A stretch of DNA of 64,000 bases from JBFISM01 sp041608535 (GCA_041608535.1 JBFISM010000001.1:1-64000), one strand, 5' to 3'. Shown: positions 18,119 to 26,793, counted from the first letter of the stretch. Notes: generated from the letters alone by a model not told the origin. Made by a program: numbers and translations.

Positions 18119-19081
18119 ATGATCCGGCAAGCAATCGACGTCTCGTTCGAGTGGCGCGGCGAACGGCTGAGCGGCACCCTGCACCTGCCCGGCGGGGATG
18201 GTCCTCATCCCGCCGTCGTGATGATGCAAGGGTCGGGCCCGGCCGACCGCGACGGGGGCGGTTACTTCCCACCGCACCGTGAGGCTTTTCTCGCCTGCGA
18301 TCTGGCCGTCTACTCCTTCGACAAACCCGGGTGTGGAGCATCCACGGGGGATTGGAGGGATCATGCACTCCACGACCGCGCCGACCAGGCCCTGGCAGCC
18401 CTTGCGCAACTTCTCACGTCACCGGCGATCGACGGGGCTCGTGTCGGGGTGTGGGGACAGAGTCAGGGCGGCTGGGTGACGCAGATCGTGGCGAGTCGTC
18501 GGCCCGACCTCGCCTTCGCCGTGGCCAACTCGGCTCCATCCATCGACGTGGTCTCGCAGGATCTCCACGGATGCGAGCATTCCATGCGGGCGTCGGGCCA
18601 TCCCGAGGCGCACATCGCCGCCGCGCTCGACTTCGTCCGCCACGCACATGCGGCAGCGCGGCGAGGAGCGCCGTATGAAGAGGTGGCGGAGCTTGCAGCG
18701 CGAGCCGCAGCCCGCCCGTGGTACGGCTATGCGACGATCGACGACGAGCGGGACTGGGCGCTCACCACCCGCTTCGTCCAGGAGGCGTACCAGCCCATGG
18801 AGGCGCTGGTCAGGATCAGTTGCCCGTTTCTCGCCATCTACGGAGGAAGAGATGTGCTGGTTCCGGCGTGGCAGAGCGCTCAGGACACCGGGATGGCACT
18901 GGAGCGTGCCGGAAACCCGCTCGCCGCAGTCGTGGTGTTTCCCGGAGGGGACCATCGCATTCAGGCGGATGGGGACTTCGTGCCCGGTTATCTCGGTCTG
19001 GTCGCCACATGGGTTTCGCAGCAGGTCGATGCCGCCGCTGCGGTGCGGCGCGCCCTCGAGCGTGAGATCGGGTCGCGGTGA
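18119..19081 (+). CDS. Alpha/beta hydrolase (acyl-peptidase/dienelactone-hydrolase-like)
   Basis: The 320-residue protein begins with a beta-strand pair (IDVSFEWRGERLSGTLHLP), then PAVVMMQGSGPADRDG, an oxyanion-hole style segment, and the nucleophile elbow GQSQGGW near residue 118. The catalytic acid is probably in YGGRDVLVP and the histidine in GGDHRIQ. This order matches S9/dienelactone-type hydrolases with a small cap (about 150-220). No signal peptide is seen, so it acts in the cytoplasm. The gene ends inside a strong terminator hairpin. Substrate unknown. Confidence 0.82.
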   Translation: MIRQAIDVSFEWRGERLSGTLHLPGGDGPHPAVVMMQGSGPADRDGGGYFPPHREAFLACDLAVYSFDKPGCGASTGDWRDHALHDRADQALAALAQLLTSPAIDGARVGVWGQSQGGWVTQIVASRRPDLAFAVANSAPSIDVVSQDLHGCEHSMRASGHPEAHIAAALDFVRHAHAAARRGAPYEEVAELAARAAARPWYGYATIDDERDWALTTRFVQEAYQPMEALVRISCPFLAIYGGRDVLVPAWQSAQDTGMALERAGNPLAAVVVFPGGDHRIQADGDFVPGYLGLVATWVSQQVDAAAAVRRALEREIGSR

Positions 19082-19096
19082 CGAACCGCGACCCGA
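19068..19096. terminator. Perfect hairpin overlapping the hydrolase stop codon
   Basis: TCGGGTCGCGGT, loop GACGA and ACCGCGACCCGA make a perfect 12-bp stem. The left arm includes the last codons and part of the stop codon of the rightward hydrolase. The right end is 12 bp from the end of the leftward gene at 19109, so it likely ends transcription from both sides. Confidence 0.8.
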
Positions 19097-19108
19097 GTCC
19101 TTGGGCGG

Positions 19109-19618
19109 TCAGCCGCCGAACGCTGCGGTGTAGCCGGTGAGCAACTCCGGTGTCGCCGGCCCGCTGTAGCCGCAGTAGTTCACCTGGCCGTTGCTGGCGC
19201 TGATCAGATACTGTTCGCCCGCGGTGATGTCGAAGCCGGCGATGAGAGCCGGGCTCGTGTGCTCGGCAACGAGCGTGACACTCCCCGCGTCGCCACCACC
19301 CTTGAACCACCGGTCCACCGTGAGCGTGGCCTGTGAGCCTTCAACCGCCGTGGCAGTCCCGAGGAACGCAACCGGCATGTCGGCCAGCACGGCTACATCG
19401 AAAGCGAGGCAAGAAGCCAGCGCACCCGATTCACCAAGACTCAGCTCGAGCGGCTGCACCGGGTCGGGTTCGGATCCTGCCGGCCACAACGCCACGGCTG
19501 CTGCAGCGATGATGGCGATACCGGCGGCGAGCGCGACGCCCACCTTCCATCCGGTGCGCCCGTCGCCGCCGGCGGCGTCGGGTCGGTGATCGATGCGATC
19601 ACGGGTGCGAGTCTGCAT
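19109..19618 (-). CDS. Membrane-anchored hypothetical protein with TIMP/OB-like extracellular domain
   Basis: The 169-residue product has a hydrophilic N-terminus, one membrane helix (about 26-46, GVALAAGIAIIAAAAVALW) and an extracellular part. That part has the phrase PVAFLGTATAVEGSQATLTVDRWFKG followed by GSVTLVAE, AGEQYLIS and NYCGYSGP. This order recalls the TIMP-like OB-fold proteins of actinobacteria, in which a Cys early and one late form a disulphide; here they are in ASCLAF and NYCGYS. The ribosome site is AAGGA. It follows the SDR gene on the same strand with an 83-bp gap. Function unknown; the fold assignment is tentative. Confidence 0.65.
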   Translation of the reverse strand: MQTRTRDRIDHRPDAAGGDGRTGWKVGVALAAGIAIIAAAAVALWPAGSEPDPVQPLELSLGESGALASCLAFDVAVLADMPVAFLGTATAVEGSQATLTVDRWFKGGGDAGSVTLVAEHTSPALIAGFDITAGEQYLISASNGQVNYCGYSGPATPELLTGYTAAFGG

Positions 19619-19701
19619 TCTGCGTGTCCTTCTCTCGGGCGCTCGTTGCGCCTGTGTGCTTTTCGGCGATGTGACGCCGGCGGTGCCCGGGAAGGTTCCA
19701 A

Positions 19702-20436
19702 TCAGTGGTGGCGTAGATCGATGACCGCACCCTGGTCGATCCCGCGTGCGACGGCATCCCAGAATCGCAACGCCACATCATCCGCGGCCGCCAGGTCTCC
19801 CTCGGTGTGCAACCGCCGGAACCGCTCGACCATGGGAAAGTCACGTGGGTCGACAGCTCTGATCTGTTCCTGCATGGCCGTCGCCACGACCCCGGGGGCG
19901 ATGGCAGCTACACGAACGTTGCCTCGGATGCGCTGCTCCTCGCCGACCGTGCGCACCCACTGGTTCAACGCGGCCTTGCCTGCTCCATAGGCCGACCAGC
20001 CTGCGTATGGGGTGGTCGCCGCCCCCGAGGTGAGCAGAATCAGATCGTGGGTACCGGGGAGATCGGCAACGGCCGCGATGAAGGCATGCCCCAGCACCTG
20101 GCCTGCCGCACTGTTGAGCAGCACGTTGCTGGTGTATGCCTCGGCATCTACCTCGCCCACGAACCCGATGGGGTGAAGAATCCCGGCGGCATGTACGAAG
20201 ATCGCCCGCTGCGGGCTGGTATGGGCGACGATGTGACCCAACTCTGCGGCAACGCCGGGCCATGTCGTGGCATCGGCCAGATCAACTGCAACATGCTCGA
20301 TCCCGCTTCCCGGTGGTGGGCCACTGCGGCTGATGTCGACGACCTTCGCTTCGAACGGTATCGACCGGGCGATGGCGAGACCGATCCCCCGCGAGGCCCC
20401 GGTGATCACGACGGTCACGCGGCCCTTGTCAGTCAT
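19702..20436 (-). CDS. Short-chain dehydrogenase/reductase
   Basis: The 244-residue protein is a classical SDR: cofactor motif TGASRGIG (11-19), the HAAGI segment replacing NAG, active-site Ser in LLTSGAATT and the Tyr/Lys pair in YGAGKAAL. The post-catalytic AIAPGVVATAMQEQI fits the family. Overall layout resembles sepiapterin-reductase-like or benzil-reductase-like SDRs, and acidic D34 after the second strand (VVDISRS) leaves cofactor choice open. It starts 15 bp after the aldo/keto reductase gene ends, so the two reductases are probably one operon. Substrate unknown. Confidence 0.85.
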   Translation of the reverse strand: MTDKGRVTVVITGASRGIGLAIARSIPFEAKVVDISRSGPPPGSGIEHVAVDLADATTWPGVAAELGHIVAHTSPQRAIFVHAAGILHPIGFVGEVDAEAYTSNVLLNSAAGQVLGHAFIAAVADLPGTHDLILLTSGAATTPYAGWSAYGAGKAALNQWVRTVGEEQRIRGNVRVAAIAPGVVATAMQEQIRAVDPRDFPMVERFRRLHTEGDLAAADDVALRFWDAVARGIDQGAVIDLRHH

Positions 20437-20451
20437 TGAAGACCGCTGCGA

Positions 20452-21432
20452 TCAAAGCTCGGCATCGACGGGGCGCGGGAAGATCTCGTCGATGTGCCGC
20501 ATCGTGTCGTCCCCGAGGGCCGCAACGACCTCGAGAGCTTGCATGTTCTCCCGCACCTGCTCCACCTGGCTTGCGCCGGTGATCACCGACGTGACGTTGG
20601 GATTCTTGACACACCACGCCAGCGCCAATTGCGCCGGAGTGCAGTCGAGCTCGTCGGCGATCGCGGCGAACCGTCTCACCTTCTCGTTCGCTTCGGTATC
20701 GGTGAGCTCTTCGCTGAGCCACTCCACGATCGCCGCCCGGCTGCCTTCAGGGACACCGTCGAGGTATTTGCCGGTCAAGAGCCCCGAGGCCAGCGGACTC
20801 CACACCGTGGTTCCCATGCCCACGTCCTCGTAGAGCCGCCGGTACTCGTTCTCGACCCGGTGGCGATGGAACAAGTTGTACTGCGGCTGTTCCATCTGGG
20901 GCTTGCGCAGGTGGTGCCGTTCGGCGATCTCGTGGGCCGCTCGGTACTCATCGGCCGACCACTCGGAGGTACCCCAGTAGAGAGCACGTCCCGAGCCGAC
21001 GATGTCCGACATCGCCCACACCGTCTCTTCGATCGGCGTCTCAGGATCGGACCGGTGACAGAAGACGAGGTCCACGTGGTCGAGGCCAAGCCGTTCCAGC
21101 GAGCCGTCGATCGCCTCCATCAGGTACTTGCGGTTCAGCGTGTTCTTCGTGTTCACGCCCTCATGGATGCCCCAGAAGAACTTCGTGGAGACGAGATAGG
21201 AGTGACGCGGCCAATCGAGCCGGCGCAACGCCTCTCCCATCATGGTCTCCGCCTCGCCACCGGCATACACCTCGGCGTTGTCGAAGAAGTTGACCCCAGC
21301 CTCGTATGCGGTCTGCATCGCCTCGGTCGCTTGCCCGAGGTCGGCTTGCCTACCGAAGGTGATCCACGAACCGAATGAGAGCACGCTCAACTTGATGCCG
21401 GCACTCCCCAGCCGCCTGTACTCCATCTCCAT
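20452..21432 (-). CDS. Aldo/keto reductase, potassium-channel beta-subunit type
   Basis: The product (about 326 residues) has the Kv-beta/YghZ-type AKR pattern: MEYRRLGSAGIKLSVLSFGSW at the start, FFDNAEVYAGGEAETMMGEAL with the catalytic Asp/Tyr, STKFFW with the Lys and LVFCHRSDP with the His region. Near the C-terminus, NVTSVITGASQVEQVREN forms the NADPH-binding region. The start is uncertain: ATG 21432 has AAAGG nine bases upstream, ATG 21426 begins the conserved sequence, and the frame is open to 21531. It precedes an SDR by 15 bp, suggesting a small carbonyl-reduction operon. Confidence 0.87.
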   Translation of the reverse strand: MEMEYRRLGSAGIKLSVLSFGSWITFGRQADLGQATEAMQTAYEAGVNFFDNAEVYAGGEAETMMGEALRRLDWPRHSYLVSTKFFWGIHEGVNTKNTLNRKYLMEAIDGSLERLGLDHVDLVFCHRSDPETPIEETVWAMSDIVGSGRALYWGTSEWSADEYRAAHEIAERHHLRKPQMEQPQYNLFHRHRVENEYRRLYEDVGMGTTVWSPLASGLLTGKYLDGVPEGSRAAIVEWLSEELTDTEANEKVRRFAAIADELDCTPAQLALAWCVKNPNVTSVITGASQVEQVRENMQALEVVAALGDDTMRHIDEIFPRPVDAEL

Positions 21433-21538
21433 CGAATCGAGCCTTTCCATGATCGTTGCGGGCGAAACCCTATCCGCATGCAGGACCGACCGAGCCGTGA
21501 ATCCCCCGCGAAGGCCGGAACGGCTGCGCACGTAGCGA

Positions 21539-21562
21539 GACCCCCCGGTGTCCCGGGGGGTC
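21539..21562 (-). terminator. GC-rich hairpin after the choice-of-anchor-B gene
   Basis: GACCCCCCGG, a four-base loop and CCGGGGGGTC pair perfectly over 10 bp. It lies about 33 bp beyond the stop of the leftward gene ending at 21595 and upstream of the AKR gene, so it insulates the two transcripts. Confidence 0.75.
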
Positions 21563-21594
21563 CCGCGATCATTCGGTCGATTCGATCTCCGGTA

Positions 21595-23061
21595 TCACCT
21601 GTTCAAGGTCATGATCATGAGACCGTTGTTGATGTCGCTCGCAATGATCGTGCCGCTGTTGGCGAACGCATAGATACCCCACTGCCCGTTGAAGACAGGG
21701 GCGTCGTCGCGCGGCTCGGTGTCCATGTGAGCCAAGTCCTGGAGCCGCAACATGCCTCCAACCTCGCGCACCCTCACCACGCGGGTGCCGGCGTTGTACA
21801 CCGCCCAGAAGATCTTGTTCTCGACCCGCATGAAGTTGTGGTCGTTGTCACCCGGCGAGTCGATCTCAAAGCGCTCCTGGAACACCGGGTTGTCGAGATC
21901 CTTGACGTTGAGCACGTACATTCCCGGACCGCTGAGGGTGTTGGGGGGGTTGTCGGTGCTGCAGAAGTTGTTGCGGAAGAACCCGTCGGCGTCTTCTGCG
22001 TCCCGGATCTCGTCCACCTCGTCGTTGATCAGCAAGAACTCGTGGCGCGGCCCCGAGGTCCATCCCTGGTGCGAGAAGCACATATCGGGCACGCTGAACG
22101 ACGAGATGAGCTTGATGTCGCTCTTGTCGGTGACGTCCCAGATCTCGGTCATCCCACCAACCAGCTCACCCGGAGTGTCGTCCGTGCGCATACCACCGCG
22201 GCTTGCGGTGTCCCGGTCACGACCGTCGAACACGAACGCGATCTCGCGCTTCTGGTAGTCCCTGTCGGGGCCGTTGTAGTTCACGACGTAGAAATCGTGC
22301 TCCGCATGGTCCGCCAGACACGCTGCGATCGACGGGTTCAACGGATCCGACTTGAGGTCGAGGATCATCGCGTTGAAGCGTGACGGATGGTAGGTGTGGT
22401 CGTCACAGGCGGTGGGACCGTCCGTGAGCCCGACACCTGCGATGTACGCAAAGCCGGTCCTCTGGTTCACATAGATGTTGTGCGCGCTGTCGTACCCGCC
22501 CTCCGAGAAGACCGCTGTGGGTGGGATGGCATGGCTCGGGTCCGGCGCCGGCCCCATCCCATCGAGTTGCCGGAGGGCCAGGATGTGGATGCCCACGGCG
22601 TCTGCTTCGGTGGTGAAGTAGGCGTAGCTCTCGTCGGCAGCGTCGTAGACCCCGACATCGCCCCACAGGTTGGCTACGGAATCCGGCGCCGTCGTCGGCA
22701 CGATGCCGATGTGGACCGGGTTGGCCGGATCGGTGACTCGTACGATCGACATACCGTCGCCCGTGCCGACCAATGCATACTCTTCCCCGTCGGGAGAGGT
22801 CCAGCCCCAAATGTCGTTGAGGAGCACCCCGGAACGTGGCGTCACCGCACCGATCTCGGCTGGGAGCAGCTGACTCTCCAGCGTCATGTTCACGGTGTCG
22901 GGGAATGGCCCCACTGCCGGCTCGGGAAACGGCGGGAACGTCTGCGCAATGGCGGCGGTGCTCCCCATCAGCACGAGGGCGCTCACCAGAGCGAGCAATC
23001 GGCCTCGCAAACTTCTTCTTCGACCACGGTTCCTTACCGAACGCGACGACACATCAGACAT
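21595..23061 (-). CDS. Secreted choice-of-anchor-B family (LVIVD-like) protein
   Basis: The 488-residue product has an arginine-rich N-terminus and signal peptide (LLALVSALVLMGSTAAIAQ). The mature protein contains NDIWGWTSPDGEEYALVGTGDGMSIVRVTDPANPVHIG, DVGVYDAADESYAYFTTEADAVGIHIL and GMYVLNVKDLDNPVFQERF, matching choice-of-anchor-B proteins with LVIVD repeats, predicted extracellular beta-propellers. DPANP recurs as in the protein at 9537-10820. The ATG at 23061 follows AAGGGTG. Family members sit on the cell surface or are released; a specific binding role is not known. No sortase signal or terminal anchor is visible, so it may be fully secreted. Confidence 0.82.
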   Translation of the reverse strand: MSDVSSRSVRNRGRRRSLRGRLLALVSALVLMGSTAAIAQTFPPFPEPAVGPFPDTVNMTLESQLLPAEIGAVTPRSGVLLNDIWGWTSPDGEEYALVGTGDGMSIVRVTDPANPVHIGIVPTTAPDSVANLWGDVGVYDAADESYAYFTTEADAVGIHILALRQLDGMGPAPDPSHAIPPTAVFSEGGYDSAHNIYVNQRTGFAYIAGVGLTDGPTACDDHTYHPSRFNAMILDLKSDPLNPSIAACLADHAEHDFYVVNYNGPDRDYQKREIAFVFDGRDRDTASRGGMRTDDTPGELVGGMTEIWDVTDKSDIKLISSFSVPDMCFSHQGWTSGPRHEFLLINDEVDEIRDAEDADGFFRNNFCSTDNPPNTLSGPGMYVLNVKDLDNPVFQERFEIDSPGDNDHNFMRVENKIFWAVYNAGTRVVRVREVGGMLRLQDLAHMDTEPRDDAPVFNGQWGIYAFANSGTIIASDINNGLMIMTLNR

Positions 23062-23170
23062 GTCGACACCCTTCCCTTCTCGTCGGACAACGGCTGCGCC
23101 GTCCGTCCTACCCTACCGATCTCGCTACATGCCTGCCTAGGCGGTGTTGGCCGACCAAACCAAGGCGCGC

Positions 23171-23692
23171 TCAGCTCGGGAGCGGCCGAAGAGCCTCGTA
23201 GACCACCCAAGTGCGCTCCCAGTGTCGCTGCAGACCCACGGGCCGCATGCCGATGTCCCCCATCGCCCGCTGCGCCGCCACGTTTTCGGGTGCGGTGAGG
23301 CCGACGATTCGTTCCACGCCGAGCTGCTCGAACCCGATGCGTATGAGCGCCTCCGCCGCCTCCCGTCCATACCCGTTGCCCCAGAACCGCCGCCGCATCC
23401 GGGCGGCGACCTCGATGAGCCCGGCGTCGCCGAGCCGCTGGAGGCCGGCGTCACCGACGACATCCCCCGTTGCCTTGGCGATCACGGCCCACATGCTGAG
23501 CCCAGTGCGGCTGTGGAGATCGATCTTTGCGGCGATCCATTCCCTCGACTGGTCCACGGTCTTCGCTATATCGCCGACCAGATGCTGCATGGCCTCCGGA
23601 TCTCCGTACAAGTCGTGCAGAGCAACGGCGTCATCCAACTCGAGGGGACGGATGATGAGCCGCTCGGTCTCGATCGGTAACCGAACGCTCAT
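23171..23692 (-). CDS. GNAT acetyltransferase, RimJ/RimL type
   Basis: The 173-residue protein fits the Acetyltransf_3 (RimJ/RimL) group: TERLIIRPLELDDAVALHDLY at the start, GDVVGDAGLQRL, RMRRRFWGNGYGREAAEALIRIGFEQLGVERIVGLTAP carrying the acetyl-CoA loop (GNGYGREA), then AAQRAMGDIGMRPVG. Members acetylate ribosomal-protein N-termini, other proteins or small amines. It starts 6 bp after the YjbR-like gene ends, so the two form an operon. The specific acceptor cannot be read from sequence. Confidence 0.88.
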   Translation of the reverse strand: MSVRLPIETERLIIRPLELDDAVALHDLYGDPEAMQHLVGDIAKTVDQSREWIAAKIDLHSRTGLSMWAVIAKATGDVVGDAGLQRLGDAGLIEVAARMRRRFWGNGYGREAAEALIRIGFEQLGVERIVGLTAPENVAAQRAMGDIGMRPVGLQRHWERTWVVYEALRPLPS

Positions 23693-23698
23693 CGGCGC

Positions 23699-24130
23699 TC
23701 AGTCATCTGCGGGCCAGTCGGGATGCTCGGCCAGCCATTGCTCGCCGAGGCGCTTCGGCGCTCGCACCAGCCAGGCCTCCGCAATCACTTCGGCGAGCTC
23801 GTCGCGATCGAGCTCGCCGAGCCGGGCGGCTCTCACCAACACGGCCGGGTATCCGTCGAAATGTGGAGTCGTGAAGAACGGCGTCGACTCGTCCTCGACG
23901 AGCGCCCATTTGTCCTCCTCCGAATCCACCCAGATGGCGATCACGTCCGTATACCGTTCGCCGGTGTCGGGATCGACGGCGTCGGGCCGGGGGTTGCGGA
24001 AGAACACGAAGCTCTTGCCACGCACCCCGTAGATGGCGTTGCTCGCAGTGCCTTCTTTGCGTTCCGCTCCTGGCATTGCGCTTGCGAGCTCGTGGACATC
24101 GGCGATCGTGGCAGGGCGAGAGCCATTCAC
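23699..24130 (-). CDS. MmcQ/YjbR-like DNA-binding-fold protein
   Basis: I start it at the GTG at 24130 (VNGSRPATIADVHELASAMPGAERKEG), giving 143 residues. The open frame reaches 24241, but that longer form would overlap the divergent ATPase start and lacks a ribosome site. The sequence follows the MmcQ/YjbR pattern: a helical N-terminus, YGVRGKSFVFFRNPRPDAVD, IWVDSEEDKWALV, FFTTPHFDGYPAVLVR and LVRAPKRLGEQWL at the end. The family has a double-wing DNA-binding-like fold but no proven general role. It is translationally close to the GNAT gene that follows. Confidence 0.75.
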   Translation of the reverse strand: MNGSRPATIADVHELASAMPGAERKEGTASNAIYGVRGKSFVFFRNPRPDAVDPDTGERYTDVIAIWVDSEEDKWALVEDESTPFFTTPHFDGYPAVLVRAARLGELDRDELAEVIAEAWLVRAPKRLGEQWLAEHPDWPADD

Positions 24131-24219
24131 CCGTCCAGCATATGGCCCCAGTGCCGACCTCGGCTCGACGGGCTCATGTACCGTGATGCAATACCCATCT
24201 GGTATCGTTCTTCCGAACC

Positions 24220-25341
24220 ATGCAGGTCGAGACCTCCCCATTCGTCTTCGACGGCCCGGCCCCGCCGGAGGATGTGGTCGGGCGCGACATCGAGATCGCC
24301 GCCCTCACCGATCGAGCCATGCACGGCCGCTTTGTGGTGCTTTTCGGCCCTCGTCGGTTCGGGAAGACGAGCCTGATCCACCGGGTCCGCTACGAGGCGT
24401 CTGTGGGAAACGAGCTCGCCGTGGTACTCGTCGATTTTCTCGGTGTGCAGACCATGGACGACATCGTCAATCGCATCGGCCGGGCATTTCAGGCGAGCCC
24501 CGACGGGAAGTTCGCCACGCTGCTTGGTCGTCGCGCGAGCCGAAGACCGGAAATCTCGGGTGAGCTCGGGATCGGACCGGCACGGGTCGGCTTCGGACGC
24601 GGCGAGCGGCCGGCTCCGGCTCTCGTCGAGGACCTCCTGCAGCTCCCCTACGAGGTCGCCGGCGAGCTGGCGATGCGAGCTCTCGTGGTGATGGATGAAT
24701 TCCAGGCGGTGCGGGTCGTCGCCGAGGCGGAGGCCGTCCTGCGGGCCACGATCCAACATCAGCGCGATCGCCTGTCGTATCTCTTCGCCGGGTCGGAGCA
24801 GTCGATCTTGAGTGCGATGTTCGCCGAGCGCACCGCTCCTCTGTACGGTCAGGCCGAGCAGTTTCGGCTTGGGCGGCTCCGCAACGACGACCTGGGCGAG
24901 CTGATCCAGGCGAAGTTCGAGGACACCGGACGCCTCCCCGGTTCCGCCCTCACTCACCTGTTGGCGACGGCGGCCGGGCACCCGCAACGGGCGGCGTTTC
25001 TGGCGCATCATCTGTGGGAAGCCACCGCCCCGGACACGACAGCCGGCGACGACGAATGGGCAACCGCCTATGCGGAGGCGATGCGCCGGAGCCAGTACGA
25101 GTTCGTCGCCGTTGAGTCCGGTCTCGAACCCGGTCAGCGCAGGCTGTGTCGGGTACTCGCCTGGGGCGAGCCGCCATATGGCGCGGCGGCCAAGCGCCTC
25201 GGGCTCGCCAAGGGCACGGCGGCGAGCGCACTCAAAGCCCTCGAGCGACGCAGCCTGGTGTGGCGACCCTACGACGAGGACCTCGAACTCGTCGATCCCC
25301 TGTTTGCGGCCTGGTTGCGCGATCGCGATCTGCGACCCTGA
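24220..25341 (+). CDS. AAA/STAND-type ATPase with C-terminal winged-helix region
   Basis: The 373-residue protein resembles archaeal-type ATPases (PF01637): VGRDIEIAALTD near 20, Walker A FGPRRFGKTSL (42-52), Walker B ALVVMDEFQ (about 154-162), and a sensor-like SYLFAGSEQSIL. After a helical lid (AAGHPQRAAFLAHHLWEA), residues about 290-373 look like a winged helix (YGAAAKRLGLAKGTAASALKALERRSLV) ending with PLFAAWLRDRDL. Proteins of this design are common, often lone, and have been linked to NTP-dependent regulation or conflict systems without clear function. It is divergent from the YjbR-GNAT operon and shows no effector partner. Confidence 0.8.
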   Translation: MQVETSPFVFDGPAPPEDVVGRDIEIAALTDRAMHGRFVVLFGPRRFGKTSLIHRVRYEASVGNELAVVLVDFLGVQTMDDIVNRIGRAFQASPDGKFATLLGRRASRRPEISGELGIGPARVGFGRGERPAPALVEDLLQLPYEVAGELAMRALVVMDEFQAVRVVAEAEAVLRATIQHQRDRLSYLFAGSEQSILSAMFAERTAPLYGQAEQFRLGRLRNDDLGELIQAKFEDTGRLPGSALTHLLATAAGHPQRAAFLAHHLWEATAPDTTAGDDEWATAYAEAMRRSQYEFVAVESGLEPGQRRLCRVLAWGEPPYGAAAKRLGLAKGTAASALKALERRSLVWRPYDEDLELVDPLFAAWLRDRDLRP

Positions 25342-25364
25342 GACCCCCAAACTGCCATGGCTAC

Positions 25365-25928
25365 TCAGACGCCGCTGCGGACCCAAAGTCGAAGATCGGC
25401 CGACGTTGCCTGCACCAACATGCGACCCGATGCGGAGAAACCGACGGCTCGAAGGTCGGCGGACGGTCGGTCGATGACCACACACCCGCTCGCACGCCGC
25501 TCGTTCATGATGTCGCTTCCGGGTGGCTGCAGGACCACCATCTCCAGCGGCCAGTCCGGGGCGTGCACCGCAACGCTCCAGCCGTCTCGGGTTGACCTCA
25601 GCAAACCACCACCCCACAGACCAGCGACCGGAACGCGCCGACCATCCAGTGGACCGATCCCGGGTGCCTCGAGAGCGAGCTCGTCGAACCAGTCCCCGGT
25701 CAGCTCGTCTCGATCTCGTGCGATGAGCTCACCACTAGATGCGTCGAAGACTCCTCGACCGCTCCACGAAACCGCCATGACCAGCTCAGTTGTGACGCTC
25801 TGCTCGGCGATGCCCACGCAAACGAGACCACCCACCGCGGCGTCGGCGGTGAGCTGCCACGGCGGAGGCGGTGGCGCCGTGGCCATCGCCCGCAGCCGCC
25901 GTCGCAGCTCGTCGCGGTATTGGGTCAC
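25365..25928 (-). CDS. Conserved-looking hypothetical protein, third gene of ArsR operon
   Basis: I do not recognise this 187-residue protein. It has a short charged N-terminal helix (YRDELRRRLRAMATA), a proline run (PPPPPW), then alternating strands such as ELVMAVSWSGRGVFDASSGELIARDRDE and LRAVGFSASGRMLVQATSADLRLWVRSGV. These phrases resemble degenerate WD-like or immunity-protein-like beta sheets. No signal peptide or membrane helix is seen. The GTG start at 25928 follows GGAGG and lies 20 bp after the SRPBCC gene, so it is probably co-transcribed with the ArsR regulator and SRPBCC protein. It converges on the AAA ATPase gene 24 bp away. Confidence 0.6.
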   Translation of the reverse strand: MTQYRDELRRRLRAMATAPPPPPWQLTADAAVGGLVCVGIAEQSVTTELVMAVSWSGRGVFDASSGELIARDRDELTGDWFDELALEAPGIGPLDGRRVPVAGLWGGGLLRSTRDGWSVAVHAPDWPLEMVVLQPPGSDIMNERRASGCVVIDRPSADLRAVGFSASGRMLVQATSADLRLWVRSGV

Positions 25929-25948
25929 GTCGATGGGGCCTCCGACCG

Positions 25949-26446
25949 TCAGACGGGCTGTGCGGCGAGCACGTCGTCGATCTGACCGAGCGCACTGCGA
26001 ATGCCCTCTTCCATACCCATCTCCAGAACCTGTACCAGGGCCTCGGGGGATCCGTACACGGTTTCGATGGTCATCCGGGTGATTCCTCCGCCAACATCAT
26101 CGATCGACACCGACGTGCGGGATCGAGGCAGATCGGTGTTCTCGGCGCCGTCGTCGTCTGCGAAGAAGTCTTCGAACTCGATCCGGTGCGGCCGATCAGA
26201 GCCGACGACGTCCCAGCCACCGTGATGCTGATCGCCCTCGGGGCCGGTCATGTGGTAGCGAACGGTACCGCCGGCCGACAGATCGTGGTCGGTCACGGTC
26301 GCCGGGTACGTCGGCGGTCCCCACCAGCGTTCCAGCTGACGCGGGTCGGCCCACAGCTGCCAGATCCTGTCGGGGGATGCGTTGTACTCGGCGACGACGG
26401 TGAGGGTGCCTGCGCCGGTGTCCTTGTGTACGTCGGTGACGGTCAT
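25949..26446 (-). CDS. SRPBCC (AHSA1-like) domain protein
   Basis: The 165-residue protein is an activator-of-Hsp90-homology (AHSA1)/SRPBCC fold: VVAEYNASPDRIWQLWADPRQLERWWGPPTYPATV at the start, GGTVRYHMTGPEG, RIEFEDFFADDDG, then GITRMTIETVYGSPEAL and MEEGIRSALGQIDDVLA. Its ATG overlaps the stop codon of the ArsR gene (ATGA), with AAGGAG upstream, so translation is coupled. ArsR-SRPBCC pairs are widespread in actinobacteria; the SRPBCC partner is thought to bind a hydrophobic ligand. Ligand unknown. Confidence 0.9.
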   Translation of the reverse strand: MTVTDVHKDTGAGTLTVVAEYNASPDRIWQLWADPRQLERWWGPPTYPATVTDHDLSAGGTVRYHMTGPEGDQHHGGWDVVGSDRPHRIEFEDFFADDDGAENTDLPRSRTSVSIDDVGGGITRMTIETVYGSPEALVQVLEMGMEEGIRSALGQIDDVLAAQPV

Positions 26447-26793
26447 GTCGGGTCTCCTTGTGCCAGGTCGGCGAGAACTTCGCCGAACCGATCGAGCCTC
26501 TGGCGCCACATTGCCTCGAGTTCGTCGAGAACCTGATGGGCGGTGGCGAGCTGGGTACGTTCTGTCGTGACGATCTGCTCTCGACCACGCCGCTCCTTGC
26601 GTACGAGACCGGCCGACTCCAGGACAGTCACGTGCTTTTGGATGGCGGTGACGCTCATCGGATAGCAGCGGGCCAGTGCAGACACCGAAAGATCCCCGCC
26701 CGCCGCACGCACGACGATGTCGCGCCGGGTGGAATCGGCGAGGGCGTGGAACAACCGATCGATCTCTGCATCGGTGAGCTGATCTACAACCAT
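26443..26793 (-). CDS. ArsR-family winged-helix repressor
   Basis: The 116-residue product matches ArsR regulators of the SRPBCC-linked type: DRLFHALADSTRRDIVVRAAGGDLSVSALARCYPMSVTAIQKHVTVLESAGLVRKERRGRE. The recognition helix is in the SVTAIQKHVTVLE segment. It lacks the classical ELCVCDL metal site, so sensing of arsenic or heavy metals is unlikely. The operator-like palindrome CAACCATTTGGTTG covers its own start codon, which suggests autorepression. The gene heads an operon with the SRPBCC gene and the hypothetical gene at 25365. Confidence 0.9.
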   Translation of the reverse strand: MVVDQLTDAEIDRLFHALADSTRRDIVVRAAGGDLSVSALARCYPMSVTAIQKHVTVLESAGLVRKERRGREQIVTTERTQLATAHQVLDELEAMWRQRLDRFGEVLADLAQGDPT

